A stretch of DNA of 64,000 nucleotides from Mesorhizobium sp. AR02 (GTDB lineage Bacteria; Pseudomonadota; Alphaproteobacteria; Rhizobiales; Rhizobiaceae). The notes beneath the pieces were generated by a model. The model was not told where the DNA came from. It did no database searches and saw only the letters and a program-made list of their open reading frames with translations. The stretch lies in contig NZ_CP080531.1 in assembly GCF_024746835.1 (NCBI RefSeq), positions 5,600,001-5,664,000 of the forward strand, written 5' to 3'. This document shows positions 9,101-19,800 of the stretch, one piece after another. The stretch's first letter is position 1, and each line of letters starts with the position of its first letter. A program made the translations under genes and the position numbers.

Positions 9101-11599
9101 CGGGCGGATGCCGATGTTGAGCGAGCGCTCGATGGCGCGGCCGCCGGTTTCGCGCATGCGCACCGTCACCTTGCCGTTGACCAGCTTGGTGGTCGAGGGC
9201 AACTGGTCGACCGAGATCGGGAAGGTCGCCTTGCCGTCATCGCCAACCACCGGCAGGTTGGTCAGCGGCGTGACCGTGGGCTGCGCCGACTGCTCGTCGG
9301 CGAGGCCGAAGGAAAAGTTGGGGAAGCGGTCCCAGTCGCGCGCCGTCGACAGCGTCAGTTCGCCTTCCAGCGCCAGGCCCGCCGCCGGCGCGCCATAGAG
9401 GAAGCGGCCGTCAATGTTGATGTTTGCGGTTTCGCCGCGCTCGATTTCCTGCTTGTCGGCCTTCATGTCGAATTCGATGCGATCCGGCACGAAATCCTCG
9501 ACCAGGAACATCTGGCTGGCGACCGCCGGCTGCTTCGGGTCGGTGTGGATGGACACAGACCAGGTGCCGCGCATGGCGTTGGGTTCGAGCGGCAGGTCGA
9601 CGGCATAGCCGCCGGCGGAGGCGCCGTCGCTGACGATGCGGCGGTCCTCGACGCCGTCGGGGCGCGAGAAGATGAAGGTCAGCGGCAGGTTCTCGACCGC
9701 CTTGGCGGCGCCATCGCGGGCAAGGGCGGCGACATGGACATCCTCGCCGGCGCGGTAGATGCCGCGTTCGGTCCACGCATAGACGTCGAGCGCGCCGGGC
9801 GCCGCGCGCCCGGTGACGCCGCGGTCGGAGAGGTCGAAACCGGCCTTGGACATGTCGAGGAAGACGAAATCATTGTCGCCCTGCTTGGCCATCAGCACGG
9901 CCGGCACCATGCCGCCGTCGCCGCGCGTCAGCCCGGGATTGAAGACGGCGTGGCCGTCGGCATCCGATGTCGCGGTGCCGAGAACCTCATTGTTACGGGC
10001 AACCAAGGTCAATTCGGCGCCGGCTATCGGCTTGGCTGAGCCCAGCGAACGGGCAAAGACATTGAGCCCATCCTGGCCGGTATAGGTCGACAGGCCGATG
10101 TCGGAGACGACGAACCACTGCGTGGCCATCGAACCATAGTCGTCGCTCTTGTCGTTGACTGGCTGGGCGGTCAGCACATAGACGCCGGGCTTGCGCTGCG
10201 GCAGCGCCTCGTCAACCGGGAAGGAGGTGGTGACCTCCTTGTTAAGGTCGTTGACGATGTCGAGCTGGCCATGCCAGACCGGTGCGCCCATCTGCTCGGA
10301 AATGTTGGAAATGTCATAGCCGTCGAGCTGGTGCAGGAACTGGTAGCCCGACAGAAGCTGCGCCAGCGAACGGTCGCCGATGCGGTAGAGCTTCATTTCG
10401 GCGGCGTTCATGTTGACGGTGACGACCGGAATGCCGCGGCGCGCGCCGGCCGGTAGCACGAAGCTGTCGCCGGTGAAGCGGGCGGACGGGGCGCGGTCCT
10501 GTACATAGATCGACAGCACCACGGGAGCGGCGGTCACTTCGCCGATCGCCGCCGGCAGGCCGGCGCGGAAAGTGACGTCGTAATGCTGGCCGTGTTCGAG
10601 CCCTTCGACGCAGATCTGCTTGTCCTTGGCCTCGACGCCCTTCGGCGGCGCGTTGTCGACGGTGACGAACTGCGCATAGTCGACGCCGGTCTTGACCAGT
10701 TCCTCGGAGAATTGCGCGCAGAAACGCGGCGCGCTGGTGTCGGCATCGACGCTGTGGTCGATGACGCGGAAACCCTTGCGGGCCTTCAGATCGGCATAGT
10801 CGGCCTGCACGGCCGGCGACGTCACCAGCGCAAGGCTCGCCTCATAGGCCTGCAGCGCGGGGCGGTAGAGATCGCGCCTGTCGAGGCCGGCACCGAGCAG
10901 GGCCAGCACATCGGCGCGCGTCTTGGTGGTGCGCAAGAGCTTGTAGGCGTTGAAGGCGGCCGAAGTGCCGTTCATCGGCAAGGTAGATGCTTCGGAGGTG
11001 TTGGTGGCGGGCTGCACGGCCAGCGTTTCACGCGCCAGGTTGAGCCAGAGCTGGCCATCGTCCGGCATTACCGAGACCGCGGCCTCATATTTCTGCATGG
11101 CGGAGCGATGGTCGCCGGTCTGCACAGCCTGCTCGGCCGAGTTGATCAGGGCGGCCATACCCTCGGTCGGCTTGTCAAAGGCCGGGCCGAGCAGCCTGTT
11201 GCGGTACTGCTGGGCCTGATCGGCCATCCAGTTGGGGAAGAAGGCGAGTTCCGGCGGGGCGCCGATATCGGGATCGCCGTCAATGTTGACGATCTTGCCC
11301 GCAACCGCGCCGTTGAAAGGCTTCAGCTGGTTGTAGTCGGATTTGAGAAAGCACCATTTGGCCTTGGTGTTGTAGGTGAAGGCGCGGCAGGCCGGATCGC
11401 CAAGGCATGTCGTCTTGCACTGGTCGAGGGTGACATTCTGGTCGGACCGGAGGTCAAAGCCGAAATAGTCGGAATTGTCGGTCGTTGCGATTCGCCGGGC
11501 CTCGGCCGCTTGCGCGACGCCATTCCAGGCTAAGACGTTGGCCCAGGCGAAGAAGAGAAGGATCAGGATCGACAGACCACGAGCCGCGCGCATTGCCAT
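6101..11599 (-). CDS. Bacterial alpha-2-macroglobulin (YfhM-type protease trap)
   Basis: Large envelope protein, 1832 residues. A signal peptide ends near residue 32 (NGVAQA-AEA). Residues about 40-110 form a PAN/Apple-like domain with paired cysteines (DQCKTTCLGDPACRAF), followed by macroglobulin beta-sandwich (MG) repeats, the A2M bait/central region, and the thioester motif YPYGCAEQTTSR with the reactive Cys at about residue 1384, then the alpha-helical thioester domain and a C-terminal receptor-like domain. Known family role: covalent trapping of foreign proteases that reach the periplasm, acting with PBP1C. Unlike E. coli YfhM I see no lipobox cysteine, so it is probably soluble or otherwise anchored. 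pbpC follows directly. Confidence 0.93.
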   Translation of the reverse strand: MAMRAARGLSILILLFFAWANVLAWNGVAQAAEARRIATTDNSDYFGFDLRSDQNVTLDQCKTTCLGDPACRAFTYNTKAKWCFLKSDYNQLKPFNGAVAGKIVNIDGDPDIGAPPELAFFPNWMADQAQQYRNRLLGPAFDKPTEGMAALINSAEQAVQTGDHRSAMQKYEAAVSVMPDDGQLWLNLARETLAVQPATNTSEASTLPMNGTSAAFNAYKLLRTTKTRADVLALLGAGLDRRDLYRPALQAYEASLALVTSPAVQADYADLKARKGFRVIDHSVDADTSAPRFCAQFSEELVKTGVDYAQFVTVDNAPPKGVEAKDKQICVEGLEHGQHYDVTFRAGLPAAIGEVTAAPVVLSIYVQDRAPSARFTGDSFVLPAGARRGIPVVTVNMNAAEMKLYRIGDRSLAQLLSGYQFLHQLDGYDISNISEQMGAPVWHGQLDIVNDLNKEVTTSFPVDEALPQRKPGVYVLTAQPVNDKSDDYGSMATQWFVVSDIGLSTYTGQDGLNVFARSLGSAKPIAGAELTLVARNNEVLGTATSDADGHAVFNPGLTRGDGGMVPAVLMAKQGDNDFVFLDMSKAGFDLSDRGVTGRAAPGALDVYAWTERGIYRAGEDVHVAALARDGAAKAVENLPLTFIFSRPDGVEDRRIVSDGASAGGYAVDLPLEPNAMRGTWSVSIHTDPKQPAVASQMFLVEDFVPDRIEFDMKADKQEIERGETANINIDGRFLYGAPAAGLALEGELTLSTARDWDRFPNFSFGLADEQSAQPTVTPLTNLPVVGDDGKATFPISVDQLPSTTKLVNGKVTVRMRETGGRAIERSLNIGIRPQGHMIGIRPDFADGEVPQGGTAKFSLIAVDPSGKREALKGAQWTLVKVERNYQWYRNNNSWNYEPVTFTKSIANGQIDLNADGDATVSVPVDWGQYRLEVETSDPEGPATSYEFDAGWYVASTTTETPDGLEIALDKDNYAAGEVAKLKVSPHFAGELLINIGSDKLLKTITATVPAGGSTVDIPVGDDWGAGAYVTATLFRPGDAQETRMPARAIGVKWLTVDPGSKKLAITLTPPDKTMPRQQLSIPVSVAGVQPGTNAYVMVAAVDVGILNLTNYKAPDPENWFFGQRMLGMEIRDIYGRLIDGSLGTTGKLRTGGDGANMQAQGSPPTEKLVAFFSGPVQLDADGKARIDFDIPQFNGTVRVMAVAWTKEAVGHAQSDVVVRDPVVITAGLPRFLAPGDAAVMRLDVADTDGPAGDYALSIDTTGDLSTGDKPLPQKLTLAQGTRQTLTVPLIAKTPGNASLTIKLAHGDGTKVEQTLYVPVRPAQLPVTTRLVVDLKGNGGALRVDKELLAASLLEGASVSVGVSQAAAFDVPSLLMTLDRYPYGCAEQTTSRAMPLLYVNEMASGIGMESDPDLHGRIQDAIYKVLSYQSSTGSFGLWGPGSGDLWLDAYVSEFLTRAREQKYDVPALAMNQALSNLQNSLGYDQSVQDRGSEIAYALYVLARNKKASIGDLRYYADTQLEAFSSPMAVAQLAASLALYGDTQRSEATFKTALQLAKSQTDYDWYRSDYGSALRDGAAMLSLAAESKPVSTIVPELIKLVTRERAEVRWTSTQDDSWMLLAARALKEGNDSITLTVNGAPHSGGYSNQVNGSELVDSPLEIANTGKTPLQAVVTTVASPIQPLPAGGDGFTIDRTYYKLDGTEANVTEATQNERYVVVLKVTEQNSWPSRLLVTDLLPAGFEIDNPGLVSSAQLTNFSWLAQTDAAHLEFRDDRFVAAFNPADGDHDHNLTLAYVVRAVTPGTYAHPAATVEDMYRPQFSARTATGMMEIKAP

Positions 11600-11892
11600 A
11601 ACACCCTCCAGACAAGTGCAGACGTCCAGGCATGTTCAAGCTTCAGTCAAGCTTGTCAACACAAGGACGCGGCAGGGTTCCGCCTGCCAACGGTTTCCTT
11701 TCCGGCCGATGACCGGTAGTACCTCCATAGGACAGGGGATCACGCATTCTTGCGGCGACGCAAAAGGTGTGAATTCCAAGCCCGTCCTATTTCAGACAAT
11801 TGGATTGTGGCCCCTTTACGAGCGCTTCAGAACTTCATTCCAATTTTAGTTTTGTAACCTAGGTTGTCTTAATGCCGGCGCATGAAGAGCAG

Positions 11893-13800
11893 ATGTCAGG
11901 AGGGACCGCGCCAGGGCGCGTACTTCCGCGCGCCCTGCTTTTGGCCATGATGTGCACGACCGCGCTGGCCGCCGAATCACAGCCTTCGGCCGCTTTCGAG
12001 CTTTTCGGCATCAAGCTGTGGGGATCGTCCAACGACGAGGACGCCGATATCGTCGATCCGCTGCGCTATGCCGTGACCATCACGGCGCCCGATGCCGACA
12101 AGGACCTGGTCAAGAAGCTCGAAAACGCCTCGGCGCTGAAAGGCGATGAGGACCGCCCGGTCTCGGGTTCGCTCGGGCTGATGGCCAAGGCGCGCAGCGA
12201 CCGTGAGCAACTGGTCGCCGCACTTTATGCCGATGCCCGCTACGAAGGCGTGGTCACCATCACCATCGACGGCAAGCCGCTCGACGACTTGCCGCCGGAC
12301 GCCGAATTCAAGGGTCCGCAACCGATCCCGGTGGCAGTCAATATCGCTATCGGCCCTAAATTCACCTTGGGCAATATCAGGCTGGAAGGCGATGCGGCAG
12401 GGCTGATGAGCGCCGATTACGGCCTGATATCGGGCGGCGACGCCGGGTCGGGCGCGGTGCTCAAGGCCGAGGCGCTGATCGTGCGGACGCTGAAGGAGCA
12501 GGGCAGGCCGCTCGCCAAGGTCACTGACCGGCAGATCGTCGCCGACCATGCCACCTCGACGCTCGACGTGACGCTGACGGTCGCAGCCGGCCCGGTCGCC
12601 GGCTATGGCGCGACCACGGTGGAAGGCACGGAGAAAGTCGACCGCGACTTCACCGAATACATGACCGGGCTGAAGCGCGGCAAACAGTACTCGCCGCAGG
12701 AGATCAGCGATGCGCGCGACAGGCTGCTGGCGCTGGAAGTCTTCAACAGCGTGACGTTCAAGGAAGCCGACAAGCTCGACGCCGACGGCAACATTCCGAT
12801 CAGCGTCCAGGTCAGCGAGCGCAAGCCGCGCTATTTCGGGCTGGGCGGCACCTTCTCGAACACCGAGGGCCTTGGCCTGGAAGGCTATTGGGGGCACCGC
12901 AACCTGTTTGGTCACGCCGAAAAGCTGCGCATCGACGGCGCCATTAGCGGCATCGGCAACAACAATCTGTCCGAGTTGAACTACAATGCCGGCATCATGT
13001 TCGAAAAACCCGGCGTGATCGGACCGGCGTCGAAGTTCTTCGCCAGCGTCAAGACCGTGCTCGAACATCCGGACGCGTACGACCATTTCTCGGTCAAGGG
13101 CAGCACCGGCCTGTCCTATGAACTCGACAAGAAGCAGACCGTGTCGGCGGAAGTGGCGCTCGACTATTCCAGGATCACGGATGCGTTCGGCAAGCACAAA
13201 TACCTGATCGCCAGCATTCCGCTGCAATATGTCTACGACAACAGAGACAACCGGCTGAACCCGACCACGGGCTTCCGGGTGCTGGCCTATGCCGAGCCGA
13301 GCTACGACATATTGAGTGGTGCGGCCTTCCTCAAGCTGAAGGGCGAGGGATCGGCCTATCAGTCGCTGGATACGGCCTCGAAGTTCGTTCTGGCCGAGCG
13401 CGTCGCCGTCGGCTCGATCGTCGGCACGGGGCTCGAAAACGTTCCGGCCGACCGGCGCTTCTATTCCGGCGGCGGCGGTTCGGTGCGCGGCTATGCCTAT
13501 CAGGGCATCGGCCCGAAGGATTTCAACGGCCAGCCGATCGGCGGCCTGTCCTTCTTCGAAACCTCGGTCGAAATGCGCATCGCCGTCACCGACACGATCG
13601 GCATCGTGCCGTTCGTCGATGCCGGCACGGTGTCGACCAAGTCGGTTCCCAACTTCTCCGACGTCAAGGTCGGCGCCGGCGTCGGCCTGCGCTACGTGAC
13701 GCCGTTCGGGCCGCTGCGCATCGACGCGGCCGTGCCGCTCAACCGCGATCCCGGCGATCCGCATTTCGGCATCTATGCCGGCATCGGACAGGCGTTTTGA
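11893..13800 (+). CDS. tamA: Translocation and assembly module protein TamA (Omp85 family)
   Basis: Outer-membrane component of the TAM complex that helps insert autotransporters and other beta-barrels, with TamB from the inner membrane. After a signal peptide ending TTALAA-ES come POTRA-type repeats (about residues 60-310) and a 16-strand beta-barrel ending in the expected terminal Phe (GIGQAF). The Omp85 barrel motif RGY is seen in GGSVRGYAYQ. The open frame extends to an ATG at 11872, which lacks a Shine-Dalgarno; the ATG at 11893 has AAGAG upstream and yields a compact signal peptide, so I prefer it. tamB starts one base after the stop. About 635 residues is typical for alphaproteobacterial TamA. 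Confidence 0.92.
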   Translation: MSGGTAPGRVLPRALLLAMMCTTALAAESQPSAAFELFGIKLWGSSNDEDADIVDPLRYAVTITAPDADKDLVKKLENASALKGDEDRPVSGSLGLMAKARSDREQLVAALYADARYEGVVTITIDGKPLDDLPPDAEFKGPQPIPVAVNIAIGPKFTLGNIRLEGDAAGLMSADYGLISGGDAGSGAVLKAEALIVRTLKEQGRPLAKVTDRQIVADHATSTLDVTLTVAAGPVAGYGATTVEGTEKVDRDFTEYMTGLKRGKQYSPQEISDARDRLLALEVFNSVTFKEADKLDADGNIPISVQVSERKPRYFGLGGTFSNTEGLGLEGYWGHRNLFGHAEKLRIDGAISGIGNNNLSELNYNAGIMFEKPGVIGPASKFFASVKTVLEHPDAYDHFSVKGSTGLSYELDKKQTVSAEVALDYSRITDAFGKHKYLIASIPLQYVYDNRDNRLNPTTGFRVLAYAEPSYDILSGAAFLKLKGEGSAYQSLDTASKFVLAERVAVGSIVGTGLENVPADRRFYSGGGGSVRGYAYQGIGPKDFNGQPIGGLSFFETSVEMRIAVTDTIGIVPFVDAGTVSTKSVPNFSDVKVGAGVGLRYVTPFGPLRIDAAVPLNRDPGDPHFGIYAGIGQAF

Positions 13801-13801
13801 C

Positions 13802-16800
13802 ATGAAGACGGTCTGGCGCATCCTTCGCATTGTCCTCTACACGCTGCTGATCGTCGTCGCGGGCGCGATTGGCGCACTCTTTGTGCTGACCAAGACCGAG
13901 CGCGGACGCGACAATCTCGCCGGCATCATCTCGCGGCTCGCCTCCAGCGACGATCGCAAGGTCACCGTCAGCGGCATTGACGGCATCTGGTCGGGCGCGC
14001 TCAGCGTCGATCATGTCGTGCTGGAAGACCGCCAGGGCGCGTGGCTGGTGGCGCGCAAGGTCGCCGTCGACTGGTCGCCGCTGGCGCTGCTGTCGAAAAG
14101 CTTCAGTGCCGACCGCATCGCGGCCGAGCGCATCGAACTGGCACGCCTGCCAGTGGCCGGCACGCAGCCGCCGGCGCAGAGCGGCACGACCACGCTGCCG
14201 GTTTCGATTGATATCAGGCAGATCGACCTGCCGGAAATCGCGCTTGGCCAGCAACTGGCCGGCAGCGGCATCGCCGAACTCGCCGCGAAGGGGATGCTCA
14301 AGGCCGATGCCGCGCCGCTGGCGGTCGAGACCACGCTCAACGTCACCCGCCATGACGGCAAGCAAGGCAATGTCGACGCCAAGATCCACTTTGCGCCGGC
14401 TGACAACAGGCTCGACCTCGACCTCAAGGCTTCCGAGCCGGCAGGCGGCATCATCGCCAATCTGCTCAAGCTGCCCGACACGCCGCCGGTCGAAATAGCC
14501 GTCGCGGGCACGGGACCGCTTGCCAACTGGAACGGTATCGCCACGTTCATGGTCGATGGCAAGATCGTCACCCAGCTGACCGGCCGTCATCAGCTCACTG
14601 ACAAGGGCAATCACGTCGAGGCCAAGGGCGACGGCGAGTTCGCGCCTTTCCTGCCGGAAAATCTGCGGCCGCTGTTTGCCGGCAAGACCAGCTTTGATGT
14701 CGCCGGCACCGCCACATTGGCTGGCGGCATCAGCGTCGACCGCGCCAATATCGAAAGCGATGCGATACATGGCACCGCGAACGGCATCGCCGACCCTGCC
14801 GGCGCCAGCGACCTGTCGGTTGAAATTGCCGCCAAAGGCGCACCTGTGCCGATCACCGTGGGCAATGCGGCACAGCCGATCACGGTGGTCATCCGGAACA
14901 TCACCGCCCGCGCCTTTGGCGACGGCAAGACGCCGATCATCGACATTGGTGCCTCGCTGGTTTCGGTGGTGGCGGGGGGGACCCAGCTCAACGATCTTGC
15001 GGCGCAGATTCACTCCGACGGCTTCGACATCCAGACCCGCGCCGGGCCGTTTGCCGTCAAGCTGACGGCGGGTGGGCTGAAGACCGACGTGGCGACGCTG
15101 GCGCCGCTGATCACCGGCAAGGTCGATGTCGACCTCGCGGGATCGCTGAGCAAGGACGCCATCACCATCGACCAGGGCACTTTGCGCTCCGATGCGCTGA
15201 ACGCCTCGCTGACCATGACGGTGGCGCTTGCGGACCTGTCGATGCAGCTGAAGATGAATGCCGATGCGGTGTCGACCGCCTTGCCGCCGCAGATCAGCTC
15301 GGTGCTCGGCGAGCGGGTGAAATTCTCGGCCGCCGCCACCCGCGATCCGCAAGGGGCGTTTGCCGCCAATTCGATCTCGTTAACCTCCGGTTCGCTGAGC
15401 GCCAGCGGCACCGCCAGCGCGCAGGGAACGGACATTCAGGCCGACATCAAGGGCACGCTGGGCGACGTTTCGGTGCTGTCGCCGATGGTGGGCGTGCCGG
15501 TTGCCGGCGGTGTCGATTTCGCCCTGTCGGCGAGCGGCCCGCGCTCGGCCCCGGATTTTACCGTTTCCGCCGACAGCGACAGCCTGACGGCCTCGGGCCG
15601 CACGGTGAAGGCGATCAAGCTCACGGCAAGCGGCAAGGCCGACATAGCCAGCCCCTCGGCCAATGTCTCGCTGACCGGTACCGTCAATGATCAGCCGCTC
15701 GACGTCAAAGCAGCGCTTGTGACGAGCGAGGGCAAGCGTTCGATCAACGGTTTCCTCGTTTCGCTCGGCGACAACAAGGTTTCGGGCGACCTGGCGCTGG
15801 ATGACAAGTTTATGCCCCTGGGCACGCTGACGCTCGCAGCACCCGCGATCGACCAGTTGGCGGCACTCGCCGGCCAGGCGGTGACCGGCGATATCAACGG
15901 CACCATCGGCTTTGCCAAGGACGGCGAGACGCCGTCAGTCACCGTCGATGCCAAGAGCACCTCGATCGCGCGTGGCGAGGTGACGGCCAAGGCGATCGCC
16001 GTCAACGCGCTGATCGCCAACTATCTCAAGGCGCCGGCGATCTCGGGCACCATCAAGGCTGACTCGGTCACGTCGGGCGCCACCGAAATCAGCGGCATCG
16101 GCGTCGACCTGAAGCGCGACGGCGACTGGACCAATTTCACAGGCGGCGCCACCATTGCGGGCATTCCGGCGACAGCGGCCGGCCGGGTCAAGATCGCTCA
16201 GGGCACCACCAGCGTCGAGATCGCCTCGGGCGAAGCGACGGTTCGCGGGATCAAGGCGGCAATCGCCCAACCCTCGGCGCTGACCACAGCCAACGGCACC
16301 ACCACCATTGATAAGCTGGCGCTCGACGTCGGCGGCGGCGCGGTGACGCTGTCGGGCACCGCCGGCCAGACGCTCGATCTCGCGGCACAGTTTTCCGCGC
16401 TGCCGGCGGCGCTTGCCAATGATTTTGTGCCCGGGCTCGATGCGGTGGGCACGCTCGGTGGCACGGCGCAAGTGACCGGAACGCCGGCTGCTCCGGAGGT
16501 CCGGTTCAATGCGCAGCTTGCCGGCGCCGAAACCAGCCAGACCCGCCAGGCCGGGCTCGGGCCGCTCGCTGTCGATGCGGTCGGCAGCTATACCTTGGCC
16601 GGCGGCGTCGCCCTCGACCACGCGACGCTGACCGGCGACAAGATTTCCGGCAAGGCCACCGGCACCATCAATCCGAACGGCGCCAGCGATTTTGCGCTCG
16701 ATCTCACCTCATCCGGTCCCAGCCTACCGCTGACCTTCGGCAGCGCTGATAGCCCGGTGAAGATCGAGGTCCAGTCCTTGTCGGCAAAGGTGGCGGGCGA

Positions 16801-19800
16801 GAGCACGCAGGCTCGCCTCGATGTCTCCGCGATCCTGCCTTCGGTCACCACCAGCCCGGCCAAGGTGGAGGGGCTTGCCCTGGCATTGCATTCGGACGCG
16901 TTCGATCTCAGGAATCGCGCCGGACCGGTTTCCGGTACGGTGTCGGTGGACAAGGTCGGTCTCGACAATGCCGCGATCGCACCGCTGATCGCCGGCAAGG
17001 TCACGGCCGCGCTCAATGCCCGGCTGACATCGGACGCTGTCGCCATCGACAGCGGCTCGCTCAAAAGCGATGCGCTCAACAGCCAGGTCGCGGGCCAGGT
17101 GTCGCTGCGTGACGGCGCCATCGACCTCAAGCTGAGTGCGGATGCCCCATCATCGGCCTTGCCGGCGGCGGCGCGCGGCATGCTCGGCGAACGCGCGCAG
17201 ATCAGCGCCACGCTGAAGCGCGATCCCAACGGCAGCATCAATGTCGATGGGCTGAAGCTGGTCTCCGGCGCGCTGAGCGCACAGGGGCAGGCGAGCCTTG
17301 CTGACAACAAGCTGGCTGCCGACATCACCGGCGCTCTCGCCGACATCTCGCTGTTGTCCAAAGACGCCAAGGGCGCCATTGCCTTTGCACTGAACGCTCA
17401 GGGGCCGGCCATCGCACCCGATCTGTCACTGACCATCAACAGCGATCGGCTGCTGGTGGCGGAGCGCGAGATCACCGGGCTGAAGCTCACCGCCACCGGC
17501 AAGGCCGATGCCGCCAATCCGGCAGCGAATGTGCAACTGACCGGCAATGTCGCGGGACAGGCCTTGCAAGGCAGCGCGGTGCTGGCGACGGCGGACGGCA
17601 AGAGCGCTATCAACGGCCTGCTGCTGTCGCTGGGCAAGAACAAGATCTCCGGCGATCTGGCGCTGGACGACAAGTTCGTGCCGGAAGGCACCATCTCTCT
17701 CGACCTGCCGGATATTGGGCCGCTCGCCGCACTGGCGCTGGAAAAGGCCGAAGGCGACGTGCGCGGTACGATCGCCTTCACGAAGAACGGTGCCGCACCA
17801 CAGGTCGCCATCAAGGCGGCCACCGGTTCGATCACGCGCGGCGACTTGCAGGCGAAGGCGGTTTCCATCGACGCGCTGATCGCCAACTATCTCGCCGCTC
17901 CGGTGATCTCGGGCAAGATCCGCGCCGACACCGTGACATCGGGCGGCACCGTGATCAGCGGCATCGATGTCGATTTGAAGCGCGACGGCGACTGGACCGG
18001 CTTTTCCGGCGGCGCCACGGTCAAGGGCATTCCGGCCAAGGCCGCCGGCCGTGTGAAGGTGGCCAATGGCACCACCACCATCGAGCTCGTTTCCGGCCAG
18101 GCGACCGTGCAGGGCATCAAGGCGGCCATCGCCCAGGCCTCGACGGTCAGCATCGCCAACGGCACGACGACGCTGGACCGGCTGGTGCTCAACCTCGGCG
18201 GCGGCACGGCGACAGTGACCGGCAAGGTCGGGCAGGTGCTCGACATCAATGCGACGCTGGCGAAGGTGCCGATGTCGCTCGCCAACAGTTTCTCGCCGGG
18301 CCTCGATGCCGTCGGATCGATTTCGGGTACGGTGAAGGTGACCGGCGCGCCGGCGAGCCCTGCAATCGCCTTCAACATAGACGCGGCCGGCGTGCAAACG
18401 TCGCAAACCCGAGGCGCTGGTGTCGGCGCGGTGAGCGTGTCCTCGTCCGGCACCTTCGCCGGCAACAAGCTGACCTTCAACGCCAATGTCAGCGATGGCG
18501 CCGGCCTTGGTCTCAAGGGCGGCGGTACGGTGACGACGGCGGGCACGCCGGCACTGGTGCTCGATTTCAATGGCGCCGTGCCGTTCGGCATGCTCAGCCA
18601 GAAGCTGGCCGCGCAAGGCCTAGCGCTGACGGGAACCGCCAATGTCAATGTCCAGGTGCGCGGTCCGGCGACATCGCCCGTCATCGGCGGCAGCGTCAGC
18701 ACCTCGGGTGCGCGGCTGGTGGATGCGCGCTCGGGGCTGGCCGTCAACGATCTTATGGCCGACGTCTCGATCGGCGGCGGCGTCGCCAGGATCAACCGGC
18801 TGACTGGAACCTTGTCGACGCGCGGCAGCCTGTCGGCCAGCGGCACGGTCGGCATCAATCCGGCGCAAGGTTTTCCGGCCGACCTGTCGATCAAGCTCAC
18901 CGACGGGCGCTATACGGACGGGCGCGTGGTGACTGCCAATCTCGGCGGCGACCTGACGATCAAGGGGCCGTTGACATCGGCACCGGTGATTGCCGGCACC
19001 GTCAACCTCGCCAAGACCGTCATCACGGTTCCGGATAAGTTGCCAGGCTCGCTCTCGGCGCTCGACGTCAAGCACAAGAACGCGCCCGGCGCGGTCAGGG
19101 CGCAGGACAAGGCGCTGCGCCCGGCCACGACGTCAGGCAAGAGCGGCGGCAGCGGGCTTGCGCTTGATGTCACCGTCAACGCGCCGAACCAGATCTTCAT
19201 CCAGGGCAGGGGTGTCGATGCCGAACTCGGTGGCTCGCTCAAGCTGACCGGTCCGGCCTCGTCGCCGCAGGCGGTCGGCACCTTCACCCTGCAGCGCGGG
19301 CGGCTGTCGATCCTCGGCAAGCGGCTGACCTTCACCGAGGGCACGGTCGGCTTCTCCGGCTCGCTGGTGCCCTATCTCAACCTGACCGCGACAACGACGA
19401 CGACCAGCGCCACCGTCACCATCGTGGTGTCGGGCGAGGCGACCAATCCGAAATTCACCTTCTCCTCGGTGCCGGCGCTGCCCGAGGACGAGGTGCTGGC
19501 GCAGCTGATCTTCGGCCGCTCGATGTCGAACCTGTCGCCGCTGCAGATCGCGCAACTGGCCGAAGCGGCCGGGCAACTGGCCGGCGTCGGCGGCTCGACG
19601 TCGCTGCTGGAGAATCTGCGCAGCGCCATCGGCGTCGACGATCTCGATGTGACGACGGACAGCCAGGGCGGCACGGCGGTCTCGGCCGGCAAATACCTGA
19701 ACGACCGTACCTATGTGACCATCCAGAAGGGCGACAAGCCGGGTTCGGGCAAGGCGACCATCGACCTCAATGTCGGGCGCGGTGTCAAGTTGCGCGGCGA

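Noticed and set aside
7358..10039. 893-codon open frame on the plus strand opposite the alpha-2-macroglobulin gene
   Set aside because: Composition is that of a high-GC antisense shadow (rich in Arg, Gly, Asp, His, Ala), no domain, no Shine-Dalgarno, and the opposite strand encodes a well-conserved protein.
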